NCBI GenBank assembly: GCA_026705105.1
Contig: JAPPBK010000221.1
Coordinates: 1 to 6,133, forward strand
Length of the DNA: 6,133 nucleotides
Origin: Chloroflexota bacterium
Lineage (GTDB): Bacteria > Chloroflexota > Dehalococcoidia > Bin125
Reading direction: 5' to 3'
Shown here: positions 5,751-6,133 of the stretch, one piece after another
Position numbering within the stretch: the first letter of the stretch is position 1
Layout: every line of letters begins with the position of its first letter
Position numbers and translations under genes: made by a program
Notes under the pieces: generated by a model
Told to the model about the DNA's origin: nothing
Database searches by the model: none
What the model saw: only the letters and a program-made list of their open reading frames with translations

Positions 5751-5993
5751 ATGCCCCTCCTCTCTTGACCGACGCAGAAGGGGCCGGACCGGCTCACGGC
5801 TGCCGATCGCTCTAGGGCGCTGGAGATCATCGCCTCACTCGACACGGACCCGTCCATGGACAAGCGTCTTCAGGGACGGCTGAGCGGCTGCCGTTCAGTG
5901 AGGTTCGGCGACTTCCGGATCATCCACCGACAACGCGACGACGGAGTGGTCGTCGTGCTACGAGTAGCGCCTCGCGGACGCGCCTACCGGCCC
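5751..5993 (+). pseudogene. RelE/ParE-like toxin, apparently broken by an early stop
   Basis: Frame 3 from about 5784 encodes a convincing RelE/ParE-fold segment: DRLTAADRSRALEIIASL as the N-terminal helix pair, RLQGRLSGCRSVRFGDFRI as the conserved L-x-G-x-l-x-g-x-R-x-x-R-x-G-D-x-R-I core, then VVVVLRVAPRGRAYRP as the last strand and tail. No start codon exists in frame between the TGA at 5766 and the core. Reading back through that TGA reaches ATG 5751 (MPLLS, stop, PTQKGPDRL), which would give a product of about 80 residues, the usual size for this family. A single nonsense change is therefore the simplest explanation. The usual stop after the tail is also missing, and the frame stays open to the window edge at 6133. 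No ribosome site or antitoxin is evident. An unusual start or a coupled frame cannot be fully excluded. If intact, such toxins cleave mRNA on ribosomes or poison gyrase. Confidence 0.55.
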
Positions 5994-6082
5994 CGAGCCC
6001 CGTTCAGCACTGGTGAGCCCGGGCGCGTCCCCCGCCACTGCTCGATCTCGAGCGCCATTCCTATGCTGTCGTTTCGCTTAGA

Positions 6083-6127
6083 GGCCCCGCGGATAGACGG
6101 GCGACCCGGCCCATACGGGGCGGGGCC
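6083..6127. repeat. GC-rich inverted repeat near the window edge
   Basis: GGCCCCGC (6083-6090) and GCGGGGCC (6120-6127) are exact inverted arms separated by 29 bases. In DNA this rich in G and C an 8-base match can arise by chance. It could be the stem of a terminator or structured leader for whatever lies beyond the edge, but there is no T-run and no recognisable RNA family. Bases 5994-6133 contain no supported gene other than the open run-on of the toxin-like frame. Confidence 0.25.
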
Positions 6128-6133
6128 GTGGCC

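Noticed and set aside
5672..5815. Possible small antitoxin gene before the RelE-like frame
   Set aside because: The 47-residue product matches no antitoxin fold I know, overlaps the toxin frame deeply, and has no ribosome site.
5986..6058. Minus-strand mini-ORF starting MALEIE, like the start of CYTH-domain proteins
   Set aside because: The resemblance is only six residues and the frame stops after about 24 codons.
1..6133. tRNA, rRNA, CRISPR array, insertion sequence or integrase
   Set aside because: I looked on both strands and found no cloverleaf, no regularly spaced repeats of 20 or more bases, and no transposase or recombinase motifs.

Overview
This is a 6.1 kb stretch of a high-GC bacterial genome. 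GTG starts, tight ATGA/GTGA gene overlaps and the gene families present suggest an actinobacterium or similar high-GC lineage, but no ribosomal or housekeeping marker allows a firm assignment. Every gene I can recognise is a defence or toxin-antitoxin type, so the window reads as part of an accessory defence island. Base composition shifts along it: the first 2 kb is near 53% GC in a sampled line, against about 73% in a sampled line of the vapC region.

Left block (1-3023, plus strand): an operon of three genes. It begins with the last 70 codons of a superfamily 2 helicase, cut by the window edge. A 600-residue GHKL (Hsp90/MutL/MORC-like) ATPase follows with an ATGA overlap, and then a phospholipase-D-fold nuclease with a single complete HKD motif. 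Helicase plus GHKL ATPase plus PLD nuclease looks like one anti-DNA machine. I cannot assign it with confidence to a named defence system.

Middle block (3024-4521, plus strand): a 212-base gap with short phased repeats; a small ribbon-helix-helix-like protein whose frame may have been broken away from the acidic protein just downstream; then a complete VapBC module with an AbrB-type antitoxin and a PIN-domain toxin overlapping by GTGA.

Right block (4604-6133): on the minus strand, a gene of the family of phosphorothioate-DNA-binding HNH restriction endonucleases (ScoMcrA-like, type IV restriction). A perfect 17-bp palindrome abuts an extended -10 promoter just upstream of it. Beyond this divergent regulatory region, on the plus strand, is a RelE/ParE-like toxin reading frame that appears inactivated by an early stop codon.

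As a working model, the left operon and the HNH enzyme are two independent layers of defence against incoming DNA, and the toxin-antitoxin genes and remnants are typical companions of such islands. No RNA gene, CRISPR array, insertion sequence or integrase was seen.
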